Part shown: positions 26,994-37,865 of the stretch, one piece after another | How the letters are laid out: every line of letters begins with the position of its first letter | How positions within the stretch are numbered: the first letter of the stretch is position 1 | NCBI GenBank assembly: GCA_947579665.1 | Contig: OX388344.1 | Span: forward strand, 14,316,346 to 14,380,345 | Length of the DNA stretch: 64,000 nucleotides | Direction of reading: 5' to 3' | From: Sympetrum striolatum | Lineage: Eukaryota; Arthropoda; Insecta; Odonata; Libellulidae | Program-made: the position numbers and the translations under genes | The notes under the pieces: model-generated | Told to the model about the DNA's origin: nothing | Databases searched by the model: none | The model's input: only the letters and a program-made list of their open reading frames with translations

Positions 26994-29764
26994 CTTCCGA
27001 AGCCATGACGATTCGATATAAGGAGCAGGGTGGTGCTGGTAGATGGTGCTTGGTCGAGGGATGCGAACTCAAATTAACTAAGTACAAATGGATAAGAATG
27101 CTATTGATGTACCTATGGTTTGATTCGTCATTGTTATCAAAACTAAATATAATTAACTTTCATTATTATCTTTCGGCAGCATTTGGATGAACTTCCGAAG
27201 CCATGATGATTCGATATAAGGAGCAGGGTGGTGCTGGTAGATGGTGCTTGGTCGAGGGATGCGAACTCAAATTAACTAAGTACAAATGGATAAGAATGCT
27301 ATTACTGTACCTATTTTGTGATTCGTCATTATTATCAAAGGTAAATATAATTAACTTTCATTATTATCTTTCGGCAGCATTTGGATGAACTTCCGAAGCC
27401 ATGACGATTCGATATAAGGAGCAGGGTGGTGCTGGTAGATGGTGCTTGGTCGAGGGATGCGAACTCAAATTAACTAAGTACAAATGGATAACAATGCTAT
27501 TACTGTACCTATTTTGTGATTCGTAATTGTTATCAAAAGTAAATATAATTAACTTTCATTATTATCTTTCGGCAGCATTTGGATGAACTTCCGAAGCCAT
27601 GAACATGCGATATAAGGAGCAGGGTGGTGCTGGTAGATGGTGCTTGGTCGAGGGATGCGAACTCAAATTAACTAAGTACAAATGGATAAGAATGCTATTA
27701 CTGTACCTATTTTGTGATTCGTAATTGTTATCAAAAGTAAATATAATTAACTTTCATTATTATCTTTCGGAAGCATTTGGATGAACTTCCGAAGCCATGA
27801 CGATGCGATATAAGGAGCAGGGTGGCGCTGAAAGATGGTGCTTGGTCGAGGGATGCGAACTCAAATTAACTAAGTACAAATGGATAAGAATGCTTTTACT
27901 GTACCTATTTTTTGAATCGTCATTGTTATCAAAAGTAAATATAATTAACTTTCATTATTATCTTTCGGCAGCATTTGGATGAACTTTCGAAGCCATGACG
28001 ATTCGATATAAGGAGCAGGGTGGTGCTAAAAGATGGTGCTTGGTCGAGGGATGCGAACTCAAATTAACTAAGTACAAATGGATAACAATGCTATTACTGT
28101 ACCTATTTTGTGATTCGTAATTGTTATCAAAAGTAAATATAATTAACTTTCATTATTATCTTTCGGCAGCATTTGGATGAACTTCCGAAGCCATGACGAT
28201 GCGATATAAGGAGCAGGGTGGTGCTGGTAGATGGTGCTTGGTCGAGGGATGCGAACTCAAATTAACTAAGTACAAATGGATAAGAATGCTATTGCTGTAC
28301 CTATGGTTTGATTCGTCATTGTTATCAAAAGTAAATATAATTAACTTTCATTATTATCTTTCGGCAGCATTTGGATGAACTTCCGAAGCCATGACGATTC
28401 GATATAAGGAGCAGGGTGGTGCTGGTAGATGGTGCTTGGTCGAGGGATGCGAACTAAAATTAACTAAGTACAAATGGATAAGAATGCTATTACTGTACCT
28501 ATTTTGTGATTCGTCATTGTTATCAAAGGTAAATATAATTAACTTTCATTATTATCTTTCGGCAGCATTTGGATGAACTTCCGAAGCCATGACGATTCGA
28601 TATAAGGAGCAGGGTGGTGCTGAAGAGATGGTGCTTGGTCGAGGGATGCGAACTCAAATTAACTAAGTACAAATGGATAAGAATGCTATTGCTGTACCTA
28701 TTTTTGTGATTCGTCATTGTTATCAAAAGTAAATATAATTAACTTTCATTATTATCTTTCGGCAGCATTTGGATGAACTTCCGAAGCCATGACAATGCGA
28801 TATAAGGAGCAGGGTGGTGCTGAAAGATGGTGCTTGGTCGAGGGATGCGAACTCAAATTAACTAAGTACAAATGGATAAGAATGCTATTGCTGTACCTAT
28901 TTTGTGATTCGTCATTGTTATCAAAAGTAAATATAATTAACTTTCATTATTATCTTTCGGCAGCATTTGGATGAACTTCCGAAGCCATGACAATGCGATA
29001 TAAGGAGCAGGGTGGTGCTGAAAGATGGTGCTTGGTCGAGGGATGCGAACTCAAATTAACTATGTATAAATGGATAAGAATGCTATTGCTGTACCTATTT
29101 TGTGATTCGTCATTGTTATCAAAAGTAAATATAATAAACTTTCATTATTATCTTTCGGCAGCATTTGGATGAACTTCCGAAGCCATGACGATTCGATATA
29201 AGCAGCAGGGTGGTGCTGGTAGATGGTGCTTGGTCGAGGGATGCGAACTCAAATTAACTAAGTACAAATGGATAAGAATGCTATTGCTGTACCTATTTTG
29301 TGATTCGTAATTGTTATCAAAAGTAAATATAATTAACTTTCATTATTATCTTTCGGCAGCATTTGGATGAACTTCCGAAGCCATGACGATGCGATATAAG
29401 GAGCAGGGTGGTGCTGAAAGATGGTGCTTGGTCGAGGGATGCGAACTCAAATTAACTAAGTACAAATGGATAACAATGCTATTACTGTACCTATTTTGTG
29501 ATTCGTAATTGTTATCAAAAGTAAATATAAATAACTTTCATTATTATCTTTCGGCAGCATTTGGATGAACTTCCGAAGCCATGAACATGCGATATAAGGA
29601 GCAGGGTGGTGCTGGTAGATGGTGCTTGGTCGAGGGATGCGAACTCAAATTAACTTAGTACAAATGGATAAGAATGCTATTACTGTACCTATTTTGTGAT
29701 TCGTAATTGTTATCAAAAGTAAATTTAATTAACTTTCATTATTATCTTTCGGAAGCATTTGGAT
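26994..29764 (+). repeat. Segmental duplication inside satellite, copy B (offset 5,744 bp)
   Basis: Second copy of the block at 21,250-24,020, including the one-base insertion tatttttgtgattc (near 28,701). Most of it is copied a further time by the 3,566-bp tandem duplication that follows. Confidence 0.85.
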
Positions 29765-32700
29765 GAACTTCCGAAGCCATGACGATGCGATATAAGGAGC
29801 AGGGTGGTGCTGAAAGATGGTGCTTGGTCAAGGAATGCGAACTCAAATTAACTAAGTACAAATGGATAAGAATGCTATTACTGTACCTATTTTGTGATTC
29901 GTCATTGTTATCAAAAGTAAATATAATTAACTTTCATTATTATCTTTCGGCAGCATTTGGATGAACTTCCGAAGCCATGACGATGCGATATAAGGAGCAG
30001 GGTGGTGATGAAAGATGGTGCTTGGTCGAGGGATGCGAACTCAAATTAACTAAGTACAAATGGATAAGAATGCTATTACTGTACCTATTTTGTGATTCGT
30101 CATTGTTATCAAAAGTAAATATAATTAACTTTCATTATTATCTTTCGGCAGCATTTGGATGAACTTCCGAAGCCATGACTATGCGATATAAGGAGCAGGG
30201 TGGTGCTGAAAAATGGTGCTTGGTCGAGGGATGCGAACTCAAATTAACTAAGTACAAATGGATAAGAATGCTATTACTGTACCTATTTTGTGATTCGTCA
30301 TTGTTATCAAAAGTAAATATAATTAACTTTCATTATTATCTTTCGGCAGCATTTGGATGAACTTCCGAAGCCATGACGATGCGATATAAGGAGCAGGGTG
30401 GTGCTGAAAGATGGTGCTTGGTCGAAGGATGCGAACTCAAATTAACTAAGTACAAATGGATTAGAATGCTATTACTGTACCTATTTTGTGATTCGTCATT
30501 GTTATCAAAAGTAAATATAATTAACTTTCATTATTATCTTTCGGCAGCATTTGGATGAACTTCCGAAGCCATGACAATGCGATATAAGGAGCAGGGTGGT
30601 GCTGAAAGATGGTGCTTGGTCGAGGGATGCGAACTCAAATTAACTAAGTACAAATGGATAAGAATGCTATTGCTGTATCTATTTTGTGATTCGTCATAGT
30701 TATCAAAAGTAAATATAATTAACTTTCATTATTATCTTTCGGCAGCATTTGGATGAACATCCGAAGCCATGACGATGCGATATAAGGAGCAGGGTGGTGC
30801 TGAAAGATGGTGCTTGGTCAAGGAATGCGAACTCAAATTAACTTAGTACAAATGGATAAGAATGCTATTACTGTACCTATTTTGTGATTCGTCATTGTTA
30901 TCAAAAGTAAATATAATTAACTTTCATTATTATCTTTCGGCAGCATTTGGATGAACTTCCGAAGCCATGACGATGCGATATAAGGAGCAGGGTGGTTCTG
31001 AAAAATGGTGCTTGGTCGAGGGATGCGAACTCAAATTAACTAAGTACAAATGGATAACAATGCTATTACTGTACCTATTTTGTGATTCGTAATTGTTATC
31101 AAAAGTAAATATAATTAACTTTCATTATTATCTTTCGGCAGCATTTGGATGAACTTCCGAAGCCATGAACATGCGATATAAGGAGCAGGGTGGTGCTGGT
31201 AGATGGTGCTTGGTCGAGGGATGCGAACTCAAATTAACTAAGTACAAATGGATAAGAATGCTATTACTGTACCTATTTTGTGATTCGTAATTGTTATCAA
31301 AAGTAAATATAATTAACTTTCATTATTATCTTTCGGAAGCATTTGGATGAACTTCCGAAGCCATGACGATGCGATATAAGGAGCAGGGTGGCGCTGAAAG
31401 ATGGTGCTTGGTCGAGGGATGCGAACTCAAATTAACTAAGTACAAATGGATAAGAATGCTTTTACTGTACCTATTTTTTGAATCGTCATTGTTATCAAAA
31501 GTAAATATAATTAACTTTCATTATTATCTTTCGGCAGCATTTGGATGAACTTTCGAAGCCATGACGATTCGATATAAGGAGCAGGGTGGTGCTAAAAGAT
31601 GGTGCTTGGTCGAGGGATGCGAACTCAAATTAACTAAGTACAAATGGATAACAATGCTATTACTGTACCTATTTTGTGATTCGTAATTGTTATCAAAAGT
31701 AAATATAATTAACTTTCATTATTATCTTTCGGCAGCATTTGGATGAACTTCCGAAGCCATGACGATGCGATATAAGGAGCAGGGTGGTGCTGGTAGATGG
31801 TGCTTGGTCGAGGGATGCGAACTCAAATTAACTAAGTACAAATGGATAAGAATGCTATTGCTGTACCTATGGTTTGATTCGTCATTGTTATCAAAAGTAA
31901 ATATAATTAACTTTCATTATTATCTTTCGGCAGCATTTGGATGAACTTCCGAAGCCATGACGATTCGATATAAGGAGCAGGGTGGTGCTGGTAGATGGTG
32001 CTTGGTCGAGGGATGCGAACTAAAATTAACTAAGTACAAATGGATAAGAATGCTATTACTGTACCTATTTTGTGATTCGTCATTGTTATCAAAGGTAAAT
32101 ATAATTAACTTTCATTATTATCTTTCGGCAGCATTTGGATGAACTTCCGAAGCCATGACGATTCGATATAAGGAGCAGGGTGGTGCTGAAGAGATGGTGC
32201 TTGGTCGAGGGATGCGAACTCAAATTAACTAAGTACAAATGGATAAGAATGCTATTGCTGTACCTATTTTTGTGATTCGTCATTGTTATCAAAAGTAAAT
32301 ATAATTAACTTTCATTATTATCTTTCGGCAGCATTTGGATGAACTTCCGAAGCCATGACAATGCGATATAAGGAGCAGGGTGGTGCTGAAAGATGGTGCT
32401 TGGTCGAGGGATGCGAACTCAAATTAACTAAGTACAAATGGATAAGAATGCTATTGCTGTACCTATTTTGTGATTCGTCATTGTTATCAAAAGTAAATAT
32501 AATTAACTTTCATTATTATCTTTCGGCAGCATTTGGATGAACTTCCGAAGCCATGACAATGCGATATAAGGAGCAGGGTGGTGCTGAAAGATGGTGCTTG
32601 GTCGAGGGATGCGAACTCAAATTAACTATGTATAAATGGATAAGAATGCTATTGCTGTACCTATTTTGTGATTCGTCATTGTTATCAAAAGTAAATATAA

Positions 32701-34316
32701 TAAACTTTCATTATTATCTTTCGGCAGCATTTGGATGAACTTCCGAAGCCATGACGATTCGATATAAGCAGCAGGGTGGTGCTGGTAGATGGTGCTTGGT
32801 CGAGGGATGCGAACTCAAATTAACTAAGTACAAATGGATAAGAATGCTATTGCTGTACCTATTTTGTGATTCGTAATTGTTATCAAAAGTAAATATAATT
32901 AACTTTCATTATTATCTTTCGGCAGCATTTGGATGAACTTCCGAAGCCATGACGATGCGATATAAGGAGCAGGGTGGTGCTGAAAGATGGTGCTTGGTCG
33001 AGGGATGCGAACTCAAATTAACTAAGTACAAATGGATAACAATGCTATTACTGTACCTATTTTGTGATTCGTAATTGTTATCAAAAGTAAATATAAATAA
33101 CTTTCATTATTATCTTTCGGCAGCATTTGGATGAACTTCCGAAGCCATGAACATGCGATATAAGGAGCAGGGTGGTGCTGGTAGATGGTGCTTGGTCGAG
33201 GGATGCGAACTCAAATTAACTTAGTACAAATGGATAAGAATGCTATTACTGTACCTATTTTGTGATTCGTAATTGTTATCAAAAGTAAATTTAATTAACT
33301 TTCATTATTATCTTTCGGAAGCATTTGGATGAACTTCCGAAGCCATGACGATGCGATATAAGGAGCAGGGTGGTGCTGAAAGATGGTGCTTGGTCAAGGA
33401 ATGCGAACTCAAATTAACTAAGTACAAATGGATAAGAATGCTATTACTGTACCTATTTTGTGATTCGTCATTGTTATCAAAAGTAAATATAATTAACTTT
33501 CATTATTATCTTTCGGCAGCATTTGGATGAACTTCCGAAGCCATGACGATGCGATATAAGGAGCAGGGTGGTGATGAAAGATGGTGCTTGGTCGAGGGAT
33601 GCGAACTCAAATTAACTAAGTACAAATGGATAAGAATGCTATTACTGTACCTATTTTGTGATTCGTCATTGTTATCAAAAGTAAATATAATTAACTTTCA
33701 TTATTATCTTTCGGCAGCATTTGGATGAACTTCCGAAGCCATGACTATGCGATATAAGGAGCAGGGTGGTGCTGAAAAATGGTGCTTGGTCGAGGGATGC
33801 GAACTCAAATTAACTAAGTACAAATGGATAAGAATGCTATTACTGTACCTATTTTGTGATTCGTCATTGTTATCAAAAGTAAATATAATTAACTTTCATT
33901 ATTATCTTTCGGCAGCATTTGGATGAACTTCCGAAGCCATGACGATGCGATATAAGGAGCAGGGTGGTGCTGAAAGATGGTGCTTGGTCGAAGGATGCGA
34001 ACTCAAATTAACTAAGTACAAATGGATTAGAATGCTATTACTGTACCTATTTTGTGATTCGTCATTGTTATCAAAAGTAAATATAATTAACTTTCATTAT
34101 TATCTTTCGGCAGCATTTGGATGAACTTCCGAAGCCATGACAATGCGATATAAGGAGCAGGGTGGTGCTGAAAGATGGTGCTTGGTCGAGGGATGCGAAC
34201 TCAAATTAACTAAGTACAAATGGATAAGAATGCTATTGCTGTATCTATTTTGTGATTCGTCATAGTTATCAAAAGTAAATATAATTAACTTTCATTATTA
34301 TCTTTCGGCAGCATTT
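27480..34316 (+). repeat. Eighteen-monomer tandem duplication (period 3,566 bp, about 1.9 copies)
   Basis: 27,480-31,045 is repeated at 31,046-34,316 with essentially every rare variant in place: aacaatgc, atgaacatgcg, tttttgaatcg, gctaaaaga, ctatggtttg, tatttttgtg, taactatgtataaatgg, ataataaacttt, ataaataac, gtcaaggaatgcg, ggtgatgaaag, atgactatgcg, tggattagaatg, gtatctatttt with catagtt. The copies are directly adjacent, as expected from a recent unequal crossover or replication slip. Confidence 0.88.
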
Positions 34317-35318
34317 GGATGAACTTCCGAAGCCATGACGATGCGATATAAGGAGCTGGGTGGTGCTGAGAGATGGTGCTTGGTCGAGCGATGCGAACTC
34401 AAATTAACTAAGTACAAATGGATAAGAATGCTATTACTGTACCTATTTTGTGATTCGTCATTGTTATCAAAACTAAATATAATTAACTTTCATTATTATC
34501 TTTCGGCAGCATTTGGATGAACTTTCGAAGCCATGACAATGCGATATAAGGAGCAGGGTGGTGCTGAAAGATGGTGCTTGGTCGAGGGATGCGAACTCAA
34601 ATTAACTAAGTAAAAAAGGAAAAGAATGCTATTACTGTACCTATTTTGTGATTCGTCATTGTTATCTAAAGTAAATTTAATTAACTTTCATTATTATCTT
34701 TCGGCAGCATTTGGATGAACATCCGAAGCCATGACGATGCGATATAAGGAGCAGGGTGGTGCTGAAAGATGGTGCTTGGTCAAGGAATGCGAACTCAAAT
34801 TAACTAAGTACAAATGGATAAGAATGCTATTACTGTACCTATTTTGTGATTCGTCATTGTTATCAAAAGTAAATATAATTAACTTTCATAATTATCTTTC
34901 GGCAGCATTTGGATTAACTTCCGAAGCCATGACGATGCGATATAAGGACCAGGGTGGTGATGAAAGATGGTGCTTGGTCGAGGGATGCGAACTCAAATTA
35001 ACTAAGTACAAATGGATAAGAATGCTATTACTGTACCTATTTTGTGATTCGTCATTGTTATCAAAAGTAAATATAATTAACTTTCATTATTATCTTTCGG
35101 CAGCATTTGGATGAACTTCCGAAGCCATGACGATGCGATATAAGGAGCAGGGTGGTTCTGAAAAATGGTGCTTGGTCGAGGGATGCGAACTCAAATTAAC
35201 TAAGTACAAATGGATAAGAATGCTATTACTGTACCTATTTTGTGATTCGTCATTGTTATCAAAAGTAAATATAATTAACTTTCATTATTATCTTTCGGCA
35301 GCATTTGGATGAACTTCC
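33345..35318 (+). repeat. Segmental duplication inside satellite, copy B (offset 8,518 bp)
   Basis: Second copy of 24,827-26,800. It shares the joined double frame (34,731-35,114), ggaccagggtggtgatg and tggttctgaaaaatgg. Its left part also forms the right end of the 3,566-bp tandem duplication, so the two events overlap. Confidence 0.83.
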
Positions 35319-36116
35319 GAAGCCATGACGATGCGATATAAGGAGCAGGGTGGTGCTGAAAGATGGTGCTTGGTCGAGGGATGCGAACTCAAATTAACTA
35401 AGTACAAATGGATAAGAATGCTATTACTGTACCTATTTTGTGATTCGTCATTGTTATCAAAAGTAAATATAATTAACTTTCATTATTATCTTTCGGCAGC
35501 ATTTGGATGAACTTCCGAAGCCATGACGATGCGATATAAGGAGCAGGGTGGTGCTAAAAGATGGTGCTTGGTCGAGGGATGCGAACTCAAATTAACTAAG
35601 TACAAATGGATAAGAATGCTATTACTGTACCTATTTTGTGATTCGTCATTGTTATCAAAAGTAAATATGATTAACTTTCATTATTATCTTTCGGCAGCAT
35701 TTGGATGAACCTCCGAGGCCATGACGATGCGATATAAGGAGCTGGGTGGTGCTGAGAGATGGTGCTTGGTCGAGGGATGCGAACTCAAATTAACTAAGTA
35801 CAAATGGATAAGAATGCTATTACTGTACCTATTTTGTGATTCGTCATTGTTATCAAAAGTAAATATAATTAACTTTCATTATTATCTTTCGGCAGCATTT
35901 GGATGAACTTCCGAAGCCATGATGATGCGATATAAGGAGCAGGGTGGTGCTGAAAGATGGTGCTTGGTCGAGGGATGCGAACTCAAATTAACTAAGTACA
36001 AATGGATAAGAATGCTATTTCTGTACCTATTTTGTGATTCGTCATTGTTATCAAAAGTAAATATAATTAACTTTCATTATTATCTTTCGGCAGCATTTGG
36101 ATGAACTTCCGAAGCC

Positions 36117-36348
36117 ATGACGATGCGATATAGGGAGCACGGTGGTTCTGAGTGATGGTGCTTGGTCAAGGAAATCAACTTCAAATAGTCTGAGTATGAA
36201 TGGAATTGATTGCTATTACTCTAAATTTTTTGTGATTCATCATTGTTATCAAGGATAAATATAATAAACTATAATTATCCTTAGTGATTTATCATTGTTT
36301 TCAAAAGTAAATATTATTAACTGTAATTATTATCATTTGCAGCATTTG
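36117..36348 (+). repeat. Degenerate terminal monomer(s) of the 198-bp satellite
   Basis: From 36,117 the satellite is still alignable (gatatagggagcacggtgg, tggtgcttggtcaagga) but much more diverged than any internal monomer. Its 3' part, beginning tgtgattcatcattgttatc, is present twice in a row (about 36,229-36,279 and 36,280-36,334), after which the text ends at agcatttg. Decay at an array edge, where unequal exchange no longer homogenises copies, is the usual explanation. Confidence 0.88.
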
Positions 36349-37626
36349 TTTCCCTCCATAACCGTCCACCATAATAATTACATACCTTTAGGTATTTGTA
36401 GGTATATTCATCGGATTCCGTATGCAGTTACATTTAATTATTTTAGGTTCATATTTAATTTGACTATGAAAAAATTGTTAATTAAATAAGAAACTCGATT
36501 TTTTCTAAGAGTACAAAACATACTTGGTTATTGCAAACATCCGAATCATTGTTCATTGGCAATAAAATTAAGTGAAAGAGATATACTATCAATTAATTTC
36601 TATTCTTAGAGTCTTATCGACCGTATTGCAAAGGTAAGGCCTCTAAGATAATTATTTTATTTTATTGAAGAAAAGTTATTAGTATTCTTATCGCATTACT
36701 AGCTCACCGTATAATAGGAAACTAAGGCTGCTTAACTTTCTTTCATGAATTATCAGAAAAACAAATTAATTATAATGGATTCATTTAGTAAGAGAATCTT
36801 CGTTTGTTATGCTTTCATGTATCTTTGCATCATAAACTTCCAGTGGAAATACCCCTTGCTCTAATTTGTTTTTCTGAAACATGCTCATTAATTAAAAATT
36901 AAAAAATATAATATATTCCTGAATTTAGTTCATTACTTGCACCATTATTGAGTATAATTAGTGAATATCCTTATTAATATAGCAGTCAAATATAATAGCA
37001 AAACATGGCGATTTTCTAATTTAAGAACCGTACGGAATTTAATTTTTGAGTATAATAATAATATTGCGTTATTACACACAGTTGTGTTTTGTGAAAACTC
37101 CATTTATGAGATACAGGATTTAAATGCTGAATTCAACGCGAATGTGTTTCATTGAATAAGTTATGTTCATGTTGAATATTAATCATGTTATTCTCCTCGA
37201 AGGACTGCACTGCGTGGTGTGACTACGTTGGAGGATTGCGACGGGATGAATGCAGGGAGAGAATAAAATTAACACTTCCTTGAGTAGGAAAAGGATTATG
37301 GTAACTTAAGGACGATGTACATGCTCCCAGGAAAATTCCCAAACCAAAATAATAAAGTTAATTGAAGTTAATCCGTGAAATGAAAATCTCAATTGAATAA
37401 TTTTATTCTTAACTATTCATAGAATCATGTATTGAACAGTTCAGTGAATGCACCTTGTGATATACGTTTAACAACTACGTATATATTGAAGATGTATGTT
37501 TTTACCTTTCTGTTCAGTGATCATTTTATCTTTAAAGATTATAATTATATTGTGTACTTTATATTGTAAATAATATTTTCCATCTCAAAAATCTGATATT
37601 TTACAATTTTTAAATATGTTTTATGA

Positions 37627-37783
37627 AAACGATTTTTTTTATTGCAACACTTGTACAGATCCACATCAATACATATAACGTCATCCGGTTTCGGCATAAA
37701 ATCATGCCATCCTCAGAACTAAGTTGTGATTCTCAGAACTAAGTGTAATGTGGGTCTGTGCAAGTGTTGCAATAAAGATTCGT
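37627..37783. mobile_element. Short foldback element with inverted ends (MITE-like)
   Basis: Left arm 37,641-37,666 (attgcaacacttgtacagat...) pairs with right arm 37,748-37,773, giving 26 bp with two mismatches. A looser extension outward (aaacgat...ttattgc against gcaataaagattcgttt) gives arms near 40 bp. The loop of about 80 bp holds a second hairpin, ggcat-aaaatc-atgcc, at 37,693-37,708, and a 13-bp direct repeat ctcagaactaagt at 37,712 and 37,732. There is no coding capacity. Size and form fit a non-autonomous foldback or MITE. No clear target-site duplication was identified, so the mobile-element call is an inference. Confidence 0.45.
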
Positions 37784-37829
37784 TTACGATGATGTACCAC
37801 CAAGTATCCCTTAACCAAATTCGCAATTA

Positions 37830-37865
37830 ATTAATTAATTACGAATTATTTCGTAATTAATTAAT
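37830..37865. repeat. AT-rich palindrome
   Basis: Arms 37,830-37,845 and 37,850-37,865 are perfectly complementary (16 bp; attaattaattacgaa and its complement) with a 4-base loop. It lies in an AATT-repeat tract. It is probably a chance product of the simple repeat plus a short inversion. Confidence 0.6.

Larger units (their letters stand above)
1..36116 (+). repeat. 198-bp tandem satellite array (about 182 monomers)
   Basis: A 198-bp unit repeats head to tail without interruption. Taking the ATG of the motif gccatgacgattcg as phase, it falls at 64, 263, 461, 660, 858 and so on to 36,117. Spacing is 198 bp, or 199 bp where gctgaaaga/gctggtaga is replaced by gctgaagaga. One monomer near 15,460 has lost one base. 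Monomers differ by a few substitutions, the commonest being ttg/tta, tcaaaggta/tcaaaagta, gattcgtca/gattcgtaa, attcg/atgcg and ttttgtg/tggtttg. Because 198 is a multiple of three, a 61-codon frame (MTIRYKEQ... to ...LSAAFG, stop TGA) recurs in phase, intact in about 110 of 182 monomers. Others have lost the ATG (attacg, attgcg), carry a TAA at the tcgtaattg variant, or are frameshifted. This looks like satellite DNA and not a gene family. The left end lies outside the window. Confidence 0.97.

Noticed and set aside
263..36104. About 107 ORFs of 61-127 codons as a protein gene family
   Set aside because: They are the same frame in every satellite monomer. Stops (tcgtaattg), lost start codons and one-base insertions are common, and no domain or signal is recognisable.
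1..36348. CRISPR array
   Set aside because: The whole 198-bp unit is repeated with no short direct repeats separated by unique spacers.
36295..37155. Two 64-codon ORFs in the AT-rich spacer
   Set aside because: The first begins inside the degenerate satellite monomer, and the second starts with GTG in AT-rich DNA. Neither has recognisable features, and open frames of this size are expected by chance.
37660..37740. Hammerhead ribozyme on the minus strand (ctgagga, hairpin, gaaac)
   Set aside because: The complement reads ctgagga-t-ggcat...atgcc-gaaac, which resembles the core. However, an extra unpaired T lies before stem II, and no stem III with the required cleavage triplet is evident.
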